Origin: Malania oleifera
Lineage: Eukaryota; Streptophyta; Magnoliopsida; Santalales; Ximeniaceae
Assembly (NCBI RefSeq): GCF_029873635.1
Contig: NC_080422.1
Coordinates: 13,671,936-13,735,935 of the forward strand
Direction of reading: 5' to 3'
DNA length: 64,000 nucleotides
In this document: positions 48,497-59,550 of the stretch, in pieces
Layout of the letters: every line of letters starts with the position of its first letter
Position numbering within the stretch: the first letter of the stretch is position 1
Translations under genes and position numbers: made by a program
The notes under the pieces: model-generated
The model's input: only the letters and a program-made list of their open reading frames with translations
Told to the model about the DNA's origin: nothing
Databases searched by the model: none

Positions 48497-48980
48497 AGGT
48501 CATATGGTTCAAATTTGGGAACCGTTGCATCATTTGATGCAGGTTTTGTTTCCATGGGTCTTTTTTCTTGTGAGTATGGTGGTGGAAGTCAGTTTGTCTA
48601 AAAAGTATGCATGTTTCACATGTTGGCCACCTCGAACCCCATTTTTGACTTGTTTTTAGGTCCTATGGTTTAAACTTGGGAACCATTGGCTTATTTGATT
48701 GAGGACTAGTTCCCACGGGTAATTTTACTTACGATCATGATGGTGCCAGTTGGGTTGCAGCAACAACATCTATATTCCATATTTAAACAACTTGAACCCT
48801 GATTTTAACTTGTTTTGCAGGTTATATGGTTCAAACATGGGAACCTTCGGACCATTTGATGCAGGTTTAGTTCCCACGCGTCATTTTACTTCCAAATATA
48901 GTGGTGGTAGTTGGTTTACGACAAGAATAATCATAGTACATGTTTTGGGCACCTTAAACCCCATTTTTGAATTTCTTTGC
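48497..48980 (+). repeat. 161-bp tandem repeat, three copies
   Basis: AGGTCATATGGTTCAAATTT, AGGTCCTATGGTTTAAACTT and AGGTTATATGGTTCAAACAT start at 48497, 48658 and 48819. Each continues with GGGAACC...TTTGATGCAGGTTT...TTCCCACGGG and ends CCCCATTTTTGA. The third unit is preceded by a splice-acceptor-like TTTTGCAG. Frames differ between units (161 is not a multiple of three), so it is not a protein repeat. Confidence 0.85.
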
Positions 48981-49225
48981 CTGCACGCATGGGTGGGTTG
49001 CTCGTGAAGATAATTACATTTCAGCAGGATCAATAGGAGACTATCTTCGTAGAAGTGGATAGATGAAAACAATTGTCAATATTATCTAGGAAGCAAAACT
49101 GGATATATATCAGGTAATGTTGTTGCTTACCTTGCCAGTGTGCTTGACACCATAAATGAGAAGCTAGATGAGTTGAAGATAAAATGCAACGAGCAACCCA
49201 AGTCCTTTTAAGTTGAATGCTTGAG

Positions 49226-49660
49226 GAGAAAGACCGTCACTAGTATTCTTATATTAGTGATGGTTTTTACTATTGTCACTAATAATGCATTTGTTAACCG
49301 GGAAAAAGGTTCAATAGGTTACCAAGTACAGAGGACTCTTCTTTGTGTAGTCTCACTGAGAAGAAATTCTCCTCTAGCTTGACCTTTATAAGTCGACTCA
49401 AGATTCCCCAAAGAGGCGCATTATTAGTGACGGAGCTTCCAAGATCAAGGTACAAAAGGTAAGTAAATGGAGCACTGAGGAGGATGATTTCCCTCCGGAT
49501 ACGGTGGTTCAACCCAGTGATGCAAGTGAAACTAATGTGAAATTAAAAGTGGCGCCCATGGTTACACTCGAAAAGGGTTAAAGCAGTTGTCATGACCCAA
49601 TCGCATAAATGAGTACTTTAAAACCATCACTAATATATGACTATTAGTAACAATTTTTCT
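49226..49660. mobile_element. CACTA subterminal fragments
   Basis: GACCGTCACTAGTATT and TATTAGTGATGGTTTTTAC (49236-49280), ATTATTAGTGACGGAGC (49420) and AACCATCACTAATAT (49620) are CACTA-type motifs. Upstream (about 49110-49211) a short frame GNVVAYLASVLDTINEKLDE is coiled-coil-like and may be the tail of a CACTA-borne gene. Possibly the partner end of the fragment at 35999; this is not provable here. Confidence 0.45.
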
Positions 49661-49825
49661 CTCAATGCATTCTACTTAAGGACATGCTTCTCTCTTTTGA
49701 ACCTATTTTGAATTCTTCACTCTACAATTCCTTTTATTATTCGAGTCTTCTTGAACTCTTCCACTATTGCTTCTGCCCTCTGAAGCGCCTTTCCTTTAAC
49801 TTTTCTGCTTCTCTCCTTTGAATCC

Positions 49826-50210
49826 TCTCGCGACGTTCCGGAGCGCGTGTGCCCTAGGGTAGTGAAATATAAATGTGTTTTAAGTTTTCGAAAAAAAAAA
49901 AAAACAAGGAATATCGGAGTCGCCACTAACCTTTTAGTGTGGTTAGAACATATGATTATTACCTCGTTAAGGGTAGAATGGATCTACGTTATCAGAGCTG
50001 TGGTTGGGAGTTTGATTACGGGACTGGAAGGTATGAGCACCCCCTACGCGCCCGTTCTTGCAAACAGTACCTAATTAATTTAGAATTATCCCTAAGTTAA
50101 TCTAATAAATCCTTAAAATTACTCCTCTGGTGAATTTACCAATACACATGTAAAATAAATAAATAAATACATAAATAAATAAATAATACAAAAATATACG
50201 TAATATATGA

Positions 50211-50243
<33 letters not shown>

Positions 50244-52282
50244 CTTATTTCCTCAGAACTAAATGTATGTGAAGTCCGAAAGTTTATACCCTTGTATTAA
50301 AATCATAGAGATAAAAAATTGAAAAATACTTAATAAAAATATAGTAAAACCAAAATAATAATAAGCTAATACAAATACCCAAAATAGCACAATCAAATAT
50401 ATGCATACTTTAAAATAGAATAATGATAGCAATAGTAATAGTAATAATAATGATAGTGACAATTACGAAGATACCCCAATAATATTAATAACGATATACA
50501 AACAATATACTTATATTTCTAATAATTAATACATAAACCATGCAACACTATTACTGATAATAACGTACAAATAATATAATACTAATACCAATACCATCCA
50601 TATAATAACCATATTTTAATATTTTCACAAACAATGTACTAATATTTTCGGTAATTATGTAGACAATACCTATAATAATCATACAAATAATAACATGCAA
50701 GCAACGAAACATTAATACTAACGAGATCCATGTGATAATGATACTAATATAATCAATATAGTAATAATATTAATAATGATATCTCAACAATGTAGTAATA
50801 TTACGAATAAGGATATACAATCAGCGTATTAATAATATGACTAATAATAATACAAGCAATATGAAAATGCTAGACTATAAACCTAAATCAATTAATACCA
50901 GCACCAAAAATATGAACTTGGAGAAAAAAAAAATATTTTAAAACAAATATGACAATATTAAAATTTCTATAACGATACAATAATAACAACCAATACCCTA
51001 AGCATGAAGATTCAGTATTAAAACATCAATTACAATAATAATTCTACAATAAAAATACTCGATATGTACAACTAATGTAGCAAAGATCTAACCTGCAACC
51101 ATAAAAATAAATTAATTAGTACCTTGGCCACAACGATAATATAATCATAGATATATACAAAACAAAGTATTGGAAGATAAAAGTCCACAATAATGAAATA
51201 ATAAATAAAAAAAAATTAAAAGAGAAATAAAAAAAAAGGAAAACAGTATGTGTGTGCGCTAAGTGTGTGGGTTTACAGACCTGCCATATGCACAGATGCA
51301 AACATAATAAAGTAAAAAATTAAAATTTATGCATTGAAACCCCAAACAAAACCAATATATGTATGTACCTACGTGCATATATATATATATATTTGTTTGT
51401 GTGTGTGTAAATAGCATGCAAGGAGTTCAAGGGACTCACCTAGATACTGCCGGAGACTGTGGGGCTGCTGTGATGCTCAGTGGCTGGGAGTGAAGGTGGT
51501 CGCCGGAGCAGAGGGCGGCGCCGTTCAGTGCGTGGAGTTGAGCTGGAGGCTGCCGGAGATTCAGGTTCGGCTGGGAACCTACAGTGGCTGCCGAACTGGC
51601 GAGGGCGGAGCAGGGAAGCGGAGGATGGTCTGCTGCTGTGGGGGCTGCTGGTGGTTCGTGGACTCGGATGCCTAGCTGCTGGGCTGAAGGTCGGGGGAGC
51701 CGTGGCTAGAGCAGAGGAAGATGGTGGTCTCGGCTGTGAGTGGGCTCGGGGTTGCTTGGGATTTGAGAGCCATGAAGTGGCCGGAGGTCGCGGCTGTTGC
51801 AGAGGAGGTGTCGTGGGTCTCTGCTACTGGTGGTTGTTGCTGTCGTTGCTGCTGCCGGAGCTGATGGCTGGGCTTGGAGAGGATGGAAGCTAGGCGAGTG
51901 GGATGGGGAGAATGAGGGATGGCTGTGGATGAGGGAAGAAGAAGAAGAAGCAGGAAAGGAACGAAAAGGTTTTTTTTTTAATTTGCTTTCCTGGCCCTCC
52001 CCCCCCCCCCCCCCTCCCTTTTTTCTTTTTCCTTTTTTTTTTTTATGGTAATAATAAGCATAGTAATAATAACAATACTTATATTCCTAATAATAATAAT
52101 AACAATAATAATAATAATAATAACAATATATTAATGACATTAATAGTAATGTACTAATAATAATAAACAGAAATAGTAAAAATAATTATGTTAAAGTAAC
52201 AATAATAATAATAAAAATAATAAGAATAATAATAATGATGATAATAAAAACATTAAATTATAATAATAAAAATAATACTGAA

Positions 52283-52340
<58 letters not shown>

Positions 52341-52382
52341 GTAATACTAATTTTTGGCCCAAGTAAAAATAGGGTGTCTAAA
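49826..52382 (-). mobile_element. 3' LTR of a second non-coding Tat/Ogre-like element
   Basis: On the minus strand it begins TTTAGACACCCTATTTTTAC (at 52382; TG mutated to TT) and ends ACGTCGCGAGA (at 49826). It has the U5 block at 49912-50075, ATT/AAT microsatellites at 52055-52350, a 16-base poly-C at 51999-52014 and a GC-rich stretch at 51430-51960. The internal region continues to the right, so this is a 3' LTR and not a solo LTR. Confidence 0.85.
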
Positions 52383-52932
52383 GCTACCCCTCTTGGTAGG
52401 CTTTGTTGTTTCAATGTAACGATAAGAACTCTCCCACATTTTTTGTAGCAACAAGTTTGTAAAGATAAAAGACACCCATTTTAACTAGACCAACCAGCTC
52501 CCTATGGCTTTCAGGTTAATCAAGAGTTATTTATTTCCACCAATCAGGGATGATCACTCGAGTGTAAGATTCTGCGGATTCAGGTTTAAGGTCCCGAGTT
52601 TTGAAAAATGGTTACTCCATTGGGGAATGATCAATCGGGTGTAAAATCCCGAGTATTCAGGTGGAGTTACTTTGCTGGAGATGATCAATCAAGTGTATGA
52701 TTCCCAGAACCTTTGAATGTATGACTACTCAGGTGTAAGATCCTGAGAGTCTATTGATTGCTCGAGTGTATGATCTTGAGGACTGCTCAGATGTAGGATT
52801 TCGAGAGTCTGCTGATTGATCGAGTGTTGGATCTTGAGGATTTCTCAGATATAGGATTTCAAGAGTCTGATAACTGCTCAAGTGTAGGATCTCGAGGAGT
52901 ACTTCTCAGATGTAGGATTCCGAGAGTCTGAT
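52383..52932 (-). mobile_element. 3' internal end of the same element, with tandem repeats, cut by CACTA
   Basis: The first 130 bp align in reverse with 19085-19215 of the nested element (TTGTTGCTACAAAAAA, GGAGAGTTC, ATCGTTACATTGAA, AGAGGGG). Further right, about 30-60-bp units of GCTCAGATGTAGGATTTCGA type repeat to 52930, a counterpart of the array at 17271-18905. The rest is missing beyond 52933. Confidence 0.78.
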
Positions 52933-53690
52933 CACTACAAAAAATCAGGGTATTAGTGACGATTTTAAAATAGTTGTTATATGTGCCGTTACTACTAACT
53001 TTTAGTGACGAATTGAACTTTCGTCACTAATAATGGAATATTAGTGATGGATTTAATCCGTCACTAAAACCCTAACACTGTCACTATATAGTATAGAATG
53101 GCTCAATTCAAATTCGTCACTAATAGTAGGAGTATTAGTGACGAAATAGAAATTCGTCACTACTAGAAGAGTATTAGTGACGAATTAGAAATTCGTCACT
53201 ACTAGTAAAGTATTAGTGACGACTTAGAAATTTGTCACTACTAGTATGATATTAGTACCGAATTAAAAATTCGTCACTAATAGAAGTAGTATTAGTGACA
53301 AATTAAAAATTCGTCACTACTAGCATGGTATTATTGACGAATCCGAAATTCGTTACTAAAAGTAAGTTATTTGTGAAGGATTCAAATTCGTCACTAATAG
53401 TAGAGTATTAGTGACGAATTTGAATCCTTCACTAATAATTAGAAAAAAAAAAAAAAAATAAAACCTTTTAATACTAATTTTTTTTAATCATGAATTCTTA
53501 TATAAAAATCTATAATTACATTTTCAAATACATAAACTGAAACCATTCAAAATTTCATACAAATTCAATTAAAATGAAGAAATAACATATGTTCAGATAA
53601 CAAAAATTATTTAAAAATATTCAAAATTCAAATACAAATACTAGTACAAATTCAAATTAAAATAAATAAACTCAATTTGTTCAAATAACA
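52933..53690 (-). mobile_element. CACTA element, right end, reverse orientation
   Basis: The terminus CACTACAAAAAATCAGGG starts at 52933 after TGAT. Subterminal motifs here are mainly TTAGTGACGAATT...AATTCGTCACTA rather than the GACGGTTT type. Bases 53440-53690 are AAATTCAAATACAAA simple sequence like 36540-36680. It then meets a left terminus of a second copy. Confidence 0.75.
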
Positions 53691-53808
53691 CACTACAAAA
53701 AAACTGGTTCTTAGTAACAAAAGTATTAGTCAAATTAAAATAAATAAACTCAATTTGTTCAAATAACACACTACAAAAAAATTGGTTCTTAGTAACAAAA
53801 ATATTAGT
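53653..53808 (+). repeat. 78-bp tandem duplication spanning a CACTA left terminus
   Basis: Copies are at 53653-53730 and 53731-53808; each includes CAAATAACACACTACAAAAA and CTTAGTAACAAAA. The terminus is therefore present twice, at 53691 and 53769. Few differences separate the copies. Confidence 0.85.
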
Positions 53809-54763
53809 GACGAATTCAATTTCGTCACTAAAAGTTGGTATTAATGACAGTTTTTAAGAACTGTCACTGAGAGTCTAACCATTAGTGACGGTTTTAGCAG
53901 TTGTCACTAATACGGCACTATTAGTGATGGTTTTAAAACCGTCACTAATACTTTCCTCACTAAAAACAGCGCGGTAAATAATTTTCGCGCGAAAATTTTT
54001 CCAGGAAAATATTAGTGACGATTCTAGGGCATTAGTGACGGTTTTGAAACCGTCACTACTAGTGTTTTTATTTAAAAAATGTTTAAAAAGAAATAGTTAC
54101 GGATATTAGTGACGGTTTGAAAGAACCGTTACTAATAAGGGGGTATTAGTGACGGTTTTGGAACCGTCACTACTAGTGTTTTTATTTAAAAAATATTAAA
54201 AAAGAAATAGTTAAGGGTATTAGTGACGGTTTTGAAACTGTCACTGATGCTCGAAATCTTAAATTCTCACACTTTTCCCAAATTTCTTCTTTCTCTTCTC
54301 GCCTCCTTCTCCCTCGCGCACACACGCACTTTCTCTCCTCTTTCCCATTCACGGTAGCCGGTGCTAGTTTGGTGCTTCAGGACATCGTCGTTGCACCGTC
54401 ATCTGTCCGTCGCCGTTCAGAGTTCTTTTATCAACTTTCGGAGTTATTCTGTCCGTTATCGTCATCTGCCTCTCTTCAGCCCTTGATTTCAGTCACTGGT
54501 CGCCGCTGCTCTCCTCTCGCCATTCTCTCACTCTCCACCATCATCCTCACGCACCCCCCCTCATAACCTCCTCCAGACGACAGCTCCGACCAAACCAGCA
54601 AGCAGCCATCTATGCTTGCATGTGGTGCACGCCCCACGTCATCGCCGTCATCCACACCTCACGCAGCTCCATGGCGCCTCCGGCCACCTGTACCTCCGGT
54701 CACCTGCACCTCCAGCCACCAGACCCTCTTTCCGGCGAAGCCCGCGATGGGACCTGTTCTTGT

Positions 54764-55922
54764 TTCTCCCAGGAACCAAGAAGATTCAGTTACCAATCAC
54801 AACCATTTGTCCCAGTGGATTTGGAGCTGTAAACAAGGAGTCAAACTCACTTCGGTTGGAGATGTCGCTGTCTTGTTCTGGCGTTCTGATTGGGTCTTCG
54901 GTGGAATGATGTGTCTCTTCGGGTGAGTTCCCTTTTGGTTATGTTTCGACTCTTAATTTTTGATCGAATTCTTGCACGCCCACTAGAGTGTTGTAGGTGT
55001 TAGGAATCATTTTCAGAATAGGAAGGACCGGTTCTGGGTGATGCTAATTTTGAATGTGAAATTAATGTGAGGCAGACCGACATTTTTGGGCATAGTTGGA
55101 GTCAGATGCGTGTATTGCTTGTTATTCTAGAGTCTCGATTATATTTGTGTTAGGCGTGGTGCAGTCCCACCCTTAGATCAGGGGTAAACATTGTTTCGAT
55201 TGTTAGTTTGTTGGGAACATTTTAATTTAAGCTTTGGATGCTAGGTTCATTTGTTCTTTTTGTAAACGCCGTTTGGAATTTCTTTCTAGTCACTATTCGA
55301 AATTCTCTTTCTGAGCACTCACTGTCCCAGAGTAACTACCAGCGGAGATCTCCCATTTCCCCTCTCACTCACGTGCATAAACCCATGATCCACAACACTT
55401 CTCTAAGCCATCGTCGCTGCACCAACAGCCCCTGCCATCCCTCACGGCCAACGGCCACCATCCAGCATCACCAGCTCAGATTTCTTTTGAACGTTTTATT
55501 TACTCTGTAAGCAAGTATTTCTAATGTAAATTATCATTTTAATGAACTATTTTGATCGTTTATCGCTCTATAGAATGGCACATTGATCACAACATAATCC
55601 AATATTTAGGGCATTGTTTCTGTTAAAATATTTTTTTTAACAATTTGCTGTGAAATATGTGCTCATTGTAGAATGGTGTTCGAGGTCTAATGCTTGATAT
55701 GTATGACTTCGCCAACGATATTTGGTTATGTTACTCCTATGGTGGTGTCTGTTACAACTACATAGCATTTGTAAGTGCTTCAATACCTAATTCTGTGAGG
55801 GCAATTTCCTCGATTTGATCAAGTGCTAACTGTTACTTGTAGCAACAAGCCATTAATGTGCTGAAAGAGATTCAAGGGTTTCTGGAAGCAAACCCATCAG
55901 AGATTATTACCATATTTTTGGG
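54764..55922 (+). pseudogene. Captured fragment of a plant PI-PLC X-domain-like phosphodiesterase gene
   Basis: An exon at 55672-55770 encodes NGVRGLMLDMYDFANDIW, then LCYSYGGVCYNYIAF, with acceptor CTCATTGTAG and donor GTAAGT. The next exon, 55843-55922, encodes QQAINVLKEIQGFLEANPSE and IITIF after acceptor TTACTTGTAG. Upstream, 54764-54797 encodes PRNQEDSVTN. The order matches plant PLC-like phosphodiesterases of the At5g67130 type (secreted or membrane-anchored, TIM-barrel fold), in the part after the first catalytic histidine. The second exon runs into TGA and the rest of the barrel is missing. The family call is from memory of its conserved motif; orientation equals that of the CACTA element. 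Confidence 0.72.
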
Positions 55923-56204
55923 GTGAGAATGTTGCATGATCTGAGCAGGTAGAAGGGTCTTTTCCAAATGATTTGTTTGGATGCAGCAAAGGTGTGCGTT
56001 TGTGGTTAATGTCAACGGTATCAGCAAAGGTTTGTCTGTGTCTGTGTCCCTGCCTTTATTGTGTATCGCTTTTAGATTTTAGAATTTTGATTATTTTGTG
56101 TTACGTGTCTGTATATCATTAGATGTTTGGATTCTTTTTATTTCAACAACATAGAAGATTTGAAAATCCACCTTCTTCGGTCGTCAGTCACGAGAGTTTA
56201 TACC

Positions 56205-56206
<2 letters not shown>

Positions 56207-56268
<62 letters not shown>
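56207..56268. repeat. AG microsatellite, about 31 units
   Basis: Uninterrupted AG/GA run within the CACTA interior. Confidence 0.97.
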
Positions 56269-56271
<3 letters not shown>

Positions 56272-56430
56272 TGGTGCGACACTCAATTCCAGATCCCCAC
56301 GCACATGATTTCTTCCAAGTATGGATCTTGTCCTTCTAAAAGTCTCAGTTTTTCTAGATTTTAATTTCCATTTTGGTTGGTTTATTGGTTCCGGGACTCA
56401 AATCTATTTTTATTTTTTAAAATATTTTCT

Positions 56431-57213
56431 TCTAGTGATGGTCGACATCTAGGCCCACAAGTTGATCAACAAGCACAAATTGAGATAATTTGAAAATTAG
56501 GCTTTCAAATAATTTGACTAGAACACCTAATTTGGTATAAATGTCTTGAAAAATTTGACCTTGAGAGGTAAGAGTCAAAAAGAAAGTCCTTATAATTGAA
56601 GCAACATCCTTGAAAATGTCAATTCGGTTTCAAAGTAAAATGCACTTAGGGCGATTGTTTCTCTAGTGCGTCTTGTTTGTAAAACTGGTTTGAATGAGTA
56701 ATGTTAAAAGTCAGAGCTTGTGATGTCATAAGTCCGTAGGTCTTTACATTTTCAAGTTTTAGTAGATACTCCAGATAATTGTTAATATATTTATTCTGAG
56801 AGTATCGATATCATTTGTAATATAAATAATTGTTATTGGATTATGACAATCTTCTTTTAATGAAGTTATCACGAACAATGAATAATCCGTAAAGTAACTT
56901 AAGGAGTTTGACAGTTTCAACTATTATCGTGATTTAATGAGACAAAAAGTAAATGACTATCAAGTGAATATATAGCTTTAAGTGCTACAATACTTTAACA
57001 AGCATATTTATTAACGACATTTAAGATAAAGAAAAATAATGGTTAGAAAAGGAGTTGGTTGTTAAATTTTGTAGCTTGTAACTAAGCTTAGGGACATTTC
57101 CTTTATAGAGGTCAAACTTCGGGCACCCTAAAATAATATTATTTATTATGTTTATTTTATTTTTTTTGAGATGAACGAGGTTTAGGTAAAGCTTTTTTAA
57201 ACCGGTTTCTAGG
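56431..57213. other. Unassigned sequence left of the Athila-type element
   Basis: AT-rich with no recognisable gene. The 92-codon minus-strand frame at 57021-57299 crosses into the LTR and is not convincing. The five bases before the LTR (57209-57213) are CTAGG, the expected target duplication; the partner lies beyond the window. Confidence 0.4.
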
Positions 57214-57795
57214 TGATTACGCGTCAAAATTGCGTAATTGAGCATCTTAACCCGGACTTTACGGTTTATATTTTTAATTAAATGTCTAAAATTGTCCAAT
57301 ATTTTAATAAAGTGCTAAAATTATCATTCTTGAGTTTTATTGCACTATTTATGAAGTTTTGGTAATTTTTTGTCGCAGGAAAAATCTCGGAAATCAAAAC
57401 CGACACCTGTTTGTATTTCATGCATAACTTTTCCGTACAAGCTCCGATCGAGATGATTCAAATTTGTGGAGAAAGAGGAAAGGGTTAGCTACAACTTAGT
57501 GTTTTGAGTTTTGCGAGAAACGGGCTCTAGAAGAGTCAGATTTGTGGTGAACAGAGAACGAAAAAATGAAAAAGAAAAAAAAAAGAAAGAATATATATTA
57601 AATGGGCTTTGATTTGACCCAGCCATGTAGCCGGGTCGGGTCTAGCGATTGGGTCTTAGGGCTGTGTTTCCCCTCTCCCCTTTTTATTCTTTTTTTTTTC
57701 TTTTCTCTTCCCTGTTGGGCGCTGCCCCAGCTGCATCCTTCTCTTCTTCTTCTTCTTCTTGCTTCTCTCCTCTTCGCTTCTTTCCCCTGCCCTCT

Positions 57796-57881
<86 letters not shown>

Positions 57882-59272
57882 ATTTCAGCTCTGTTTTCCC
57901 TTGTCCCCTTGCTGCTGCACCTCCAGAAACACCAGCCCCAGCCTCTCCTCTTCCCTGCTGCACAGCTCTGGCCACCCTGCAACTCTCTAGATCTGCAGCA
58001 GCTTCTCCACAGCAGGCCAGCCCTGTTCCAACAACAAGAGCAGCAGCTCCAGCCGATTTCCTCTGCTGTGCTCCACTCCAGACTCCCTCCAGCCTCTGGA
58101 ACTTCTCCGGCTAGCCATTCCAGCAGACCCAAGCAGAGTACAGCAGCTCCAGCAACCCGAGCAGAGCACAACAACCTCCTGCACAACCACAACAGACCCG
58201 AGCACTCTTCCAGGCTCCTCTATTCTCTTTCTCTATCTCTCTCTCTCTCTCTCTCTCTTTTTTCTATCTCTTTCTTTTATTTATTTATTTATTTACTTTT
58301 TTTGTATTGAAAGTTGGACATGGTTAAATTAGTATTAAGGTTTATTTTAGATTTTAAATAATTGTTAAGTTGTTTTTGCCTTTGGAAAATTATATTAGTT
58401 GTGATTTTTTTGTTCAAGATTTATTCTTATTTTTTTGTTGAAACTCAATTTAGATTAGGTTTGGTTTTATCAAAGTTTGTATTTTTCTTATGGTCTTTCG
58501 TTTTATTGATGCAATAAGCCACCATGGAATTAATTTAACCCGAAAAGTATGTATTGTAAGCATGAGTGGCTAAGTTCGGTAACTCGGATTGTGGGTCAAA
58601 GTCGTTTGCTTTCCATGGTTTGTTAGTTTCCCTAAAATATTATTGTTAAACTTTTATTTGGTTGAAACCGAAAATTTAAGGCATCGTTGATAAATCGCTG
58701 GCTCTTATTTCTTGTTTTGTTGTTGACGTTAGGCACATCAAAACCTTGATTTAATTTAGGATTTTAATCAACTTATTTTTACATAAAATTCGGTTGATAC
58801 TTAATGAGAGTTTATATTTTCTTCCGTTTGGATGTGGAAAATTTACTCGAGCTTAGTAATAAAATTTCATCTTATTAATGCCTTGATTGGATTAACAAGA
58901 AGAGGAGTAAGACCTAGGGAATTAGTAAACGATGGAAGTAAGCAAACATTGAACCCGTAACCCGAGTATTTGGTAAAATTGTTTCAGTTAATCTGTTTAG
59001 TTTTGGTTACGTTATTAGATTTACATTTTTGGAAAATTGATAAAATTTTAGTTCCATTTTGATAGTTTACTCAAGCTTCTCTCACTTTGTTTACTGTTTT
59101 CAAATTCGTAAAAGACCAAAAAGATTTTCAAACCCCATTTTTCAGCAACAGGATTTCACTAAACTTGCATAAATACTTTGATACTCAGTGGTCCCTGTGG
59201 AATACGATCCTGGACTCATCCTTGATACAACTTGACACTTCTGCACTTGGAAGCACAACTTAGAACGAGTCA
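57214..59272 (+). mobile_element. 5' LTR of the Athila-type element, 2059 bp
   Basis: It ends AACGAGTCA just before the primer site. An ATATATATTAAATGGG stretch at 57591 is the best TATA candidate. A CT microsatellite (57797-57880) and a CAGCAGCTCC-rich stretch (57895-58210) follow. Frames of 170-183 codons here are due to the CT run. Confidence 0.88.
57797..57880. repeat. CT microsatellite in the 5' LTR
   Basis: 84 bp of CT. The 3' LTR copy (63667-63741) is about 75 bp, so the run has changed length since insertion. Confidence 0.97.
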
Positions 59273-59278
59273 AGTTTT

Positions 59279-59296
59279 TGGCGCCGTTGCCGAGGA
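59279..59296 (+). other. Primer-binding site, tRNA-Asp type (Athila)
   Basis: TGGCGCCGTTGCCGAGGA, six bases after the LTR end, is the hallmark Athila primer site with one change (GGGGA to GAGGA). Confidence 0.9.
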
Positions 59297-59550
59297 CTAA
59301 TTGGTGTCATTGAAGTGTTTCTCAGATTTCAGAGAGGTGTTTTAGAGCTGTGAACGTCTTCACAGCCTGGGTGATATCTACTTCCTCTTCTTTGACCTGT
59401 TTGCTTTTATTGTGTTTATACTTCGTTTGTATAACTAGTTGGGCTAGAGATAACACATTTAGACTAGACAGGACAAACTCATCCATCTCATCATCGAGTG
59501 AACCTGTTTCACTTGAATCACTTGAATCACCATCTGATACACGTATCATC

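Larger units (their letters stand above)
53691..56430 (+). mobile_element. CACTA element carrying captured host exons, right end not seen
   Basis: The left terminus is CACTACAAAAAAATTGG (53769, with an earlier copy at 53691). Subterminal GACGGTTT arrays run to 54245, then a T/C-rich leader like that at 26985. The interior (54300-56430) differs from that of the copy at 23262 and contains pieces of a PLC-like gene plus an AG microsatellite. No transposase is visible. The right limit is not marked by a terminus; 56430 is where recognisable content stops. Confidence 0.7.

Noticed and set aside
57602-58310. Long frames with poly-Ser/Leu or Arg/Glu runs
   Set aside because: They are readings of the CT microsatellite inside the LTR; the same occurs at 63540-63992.
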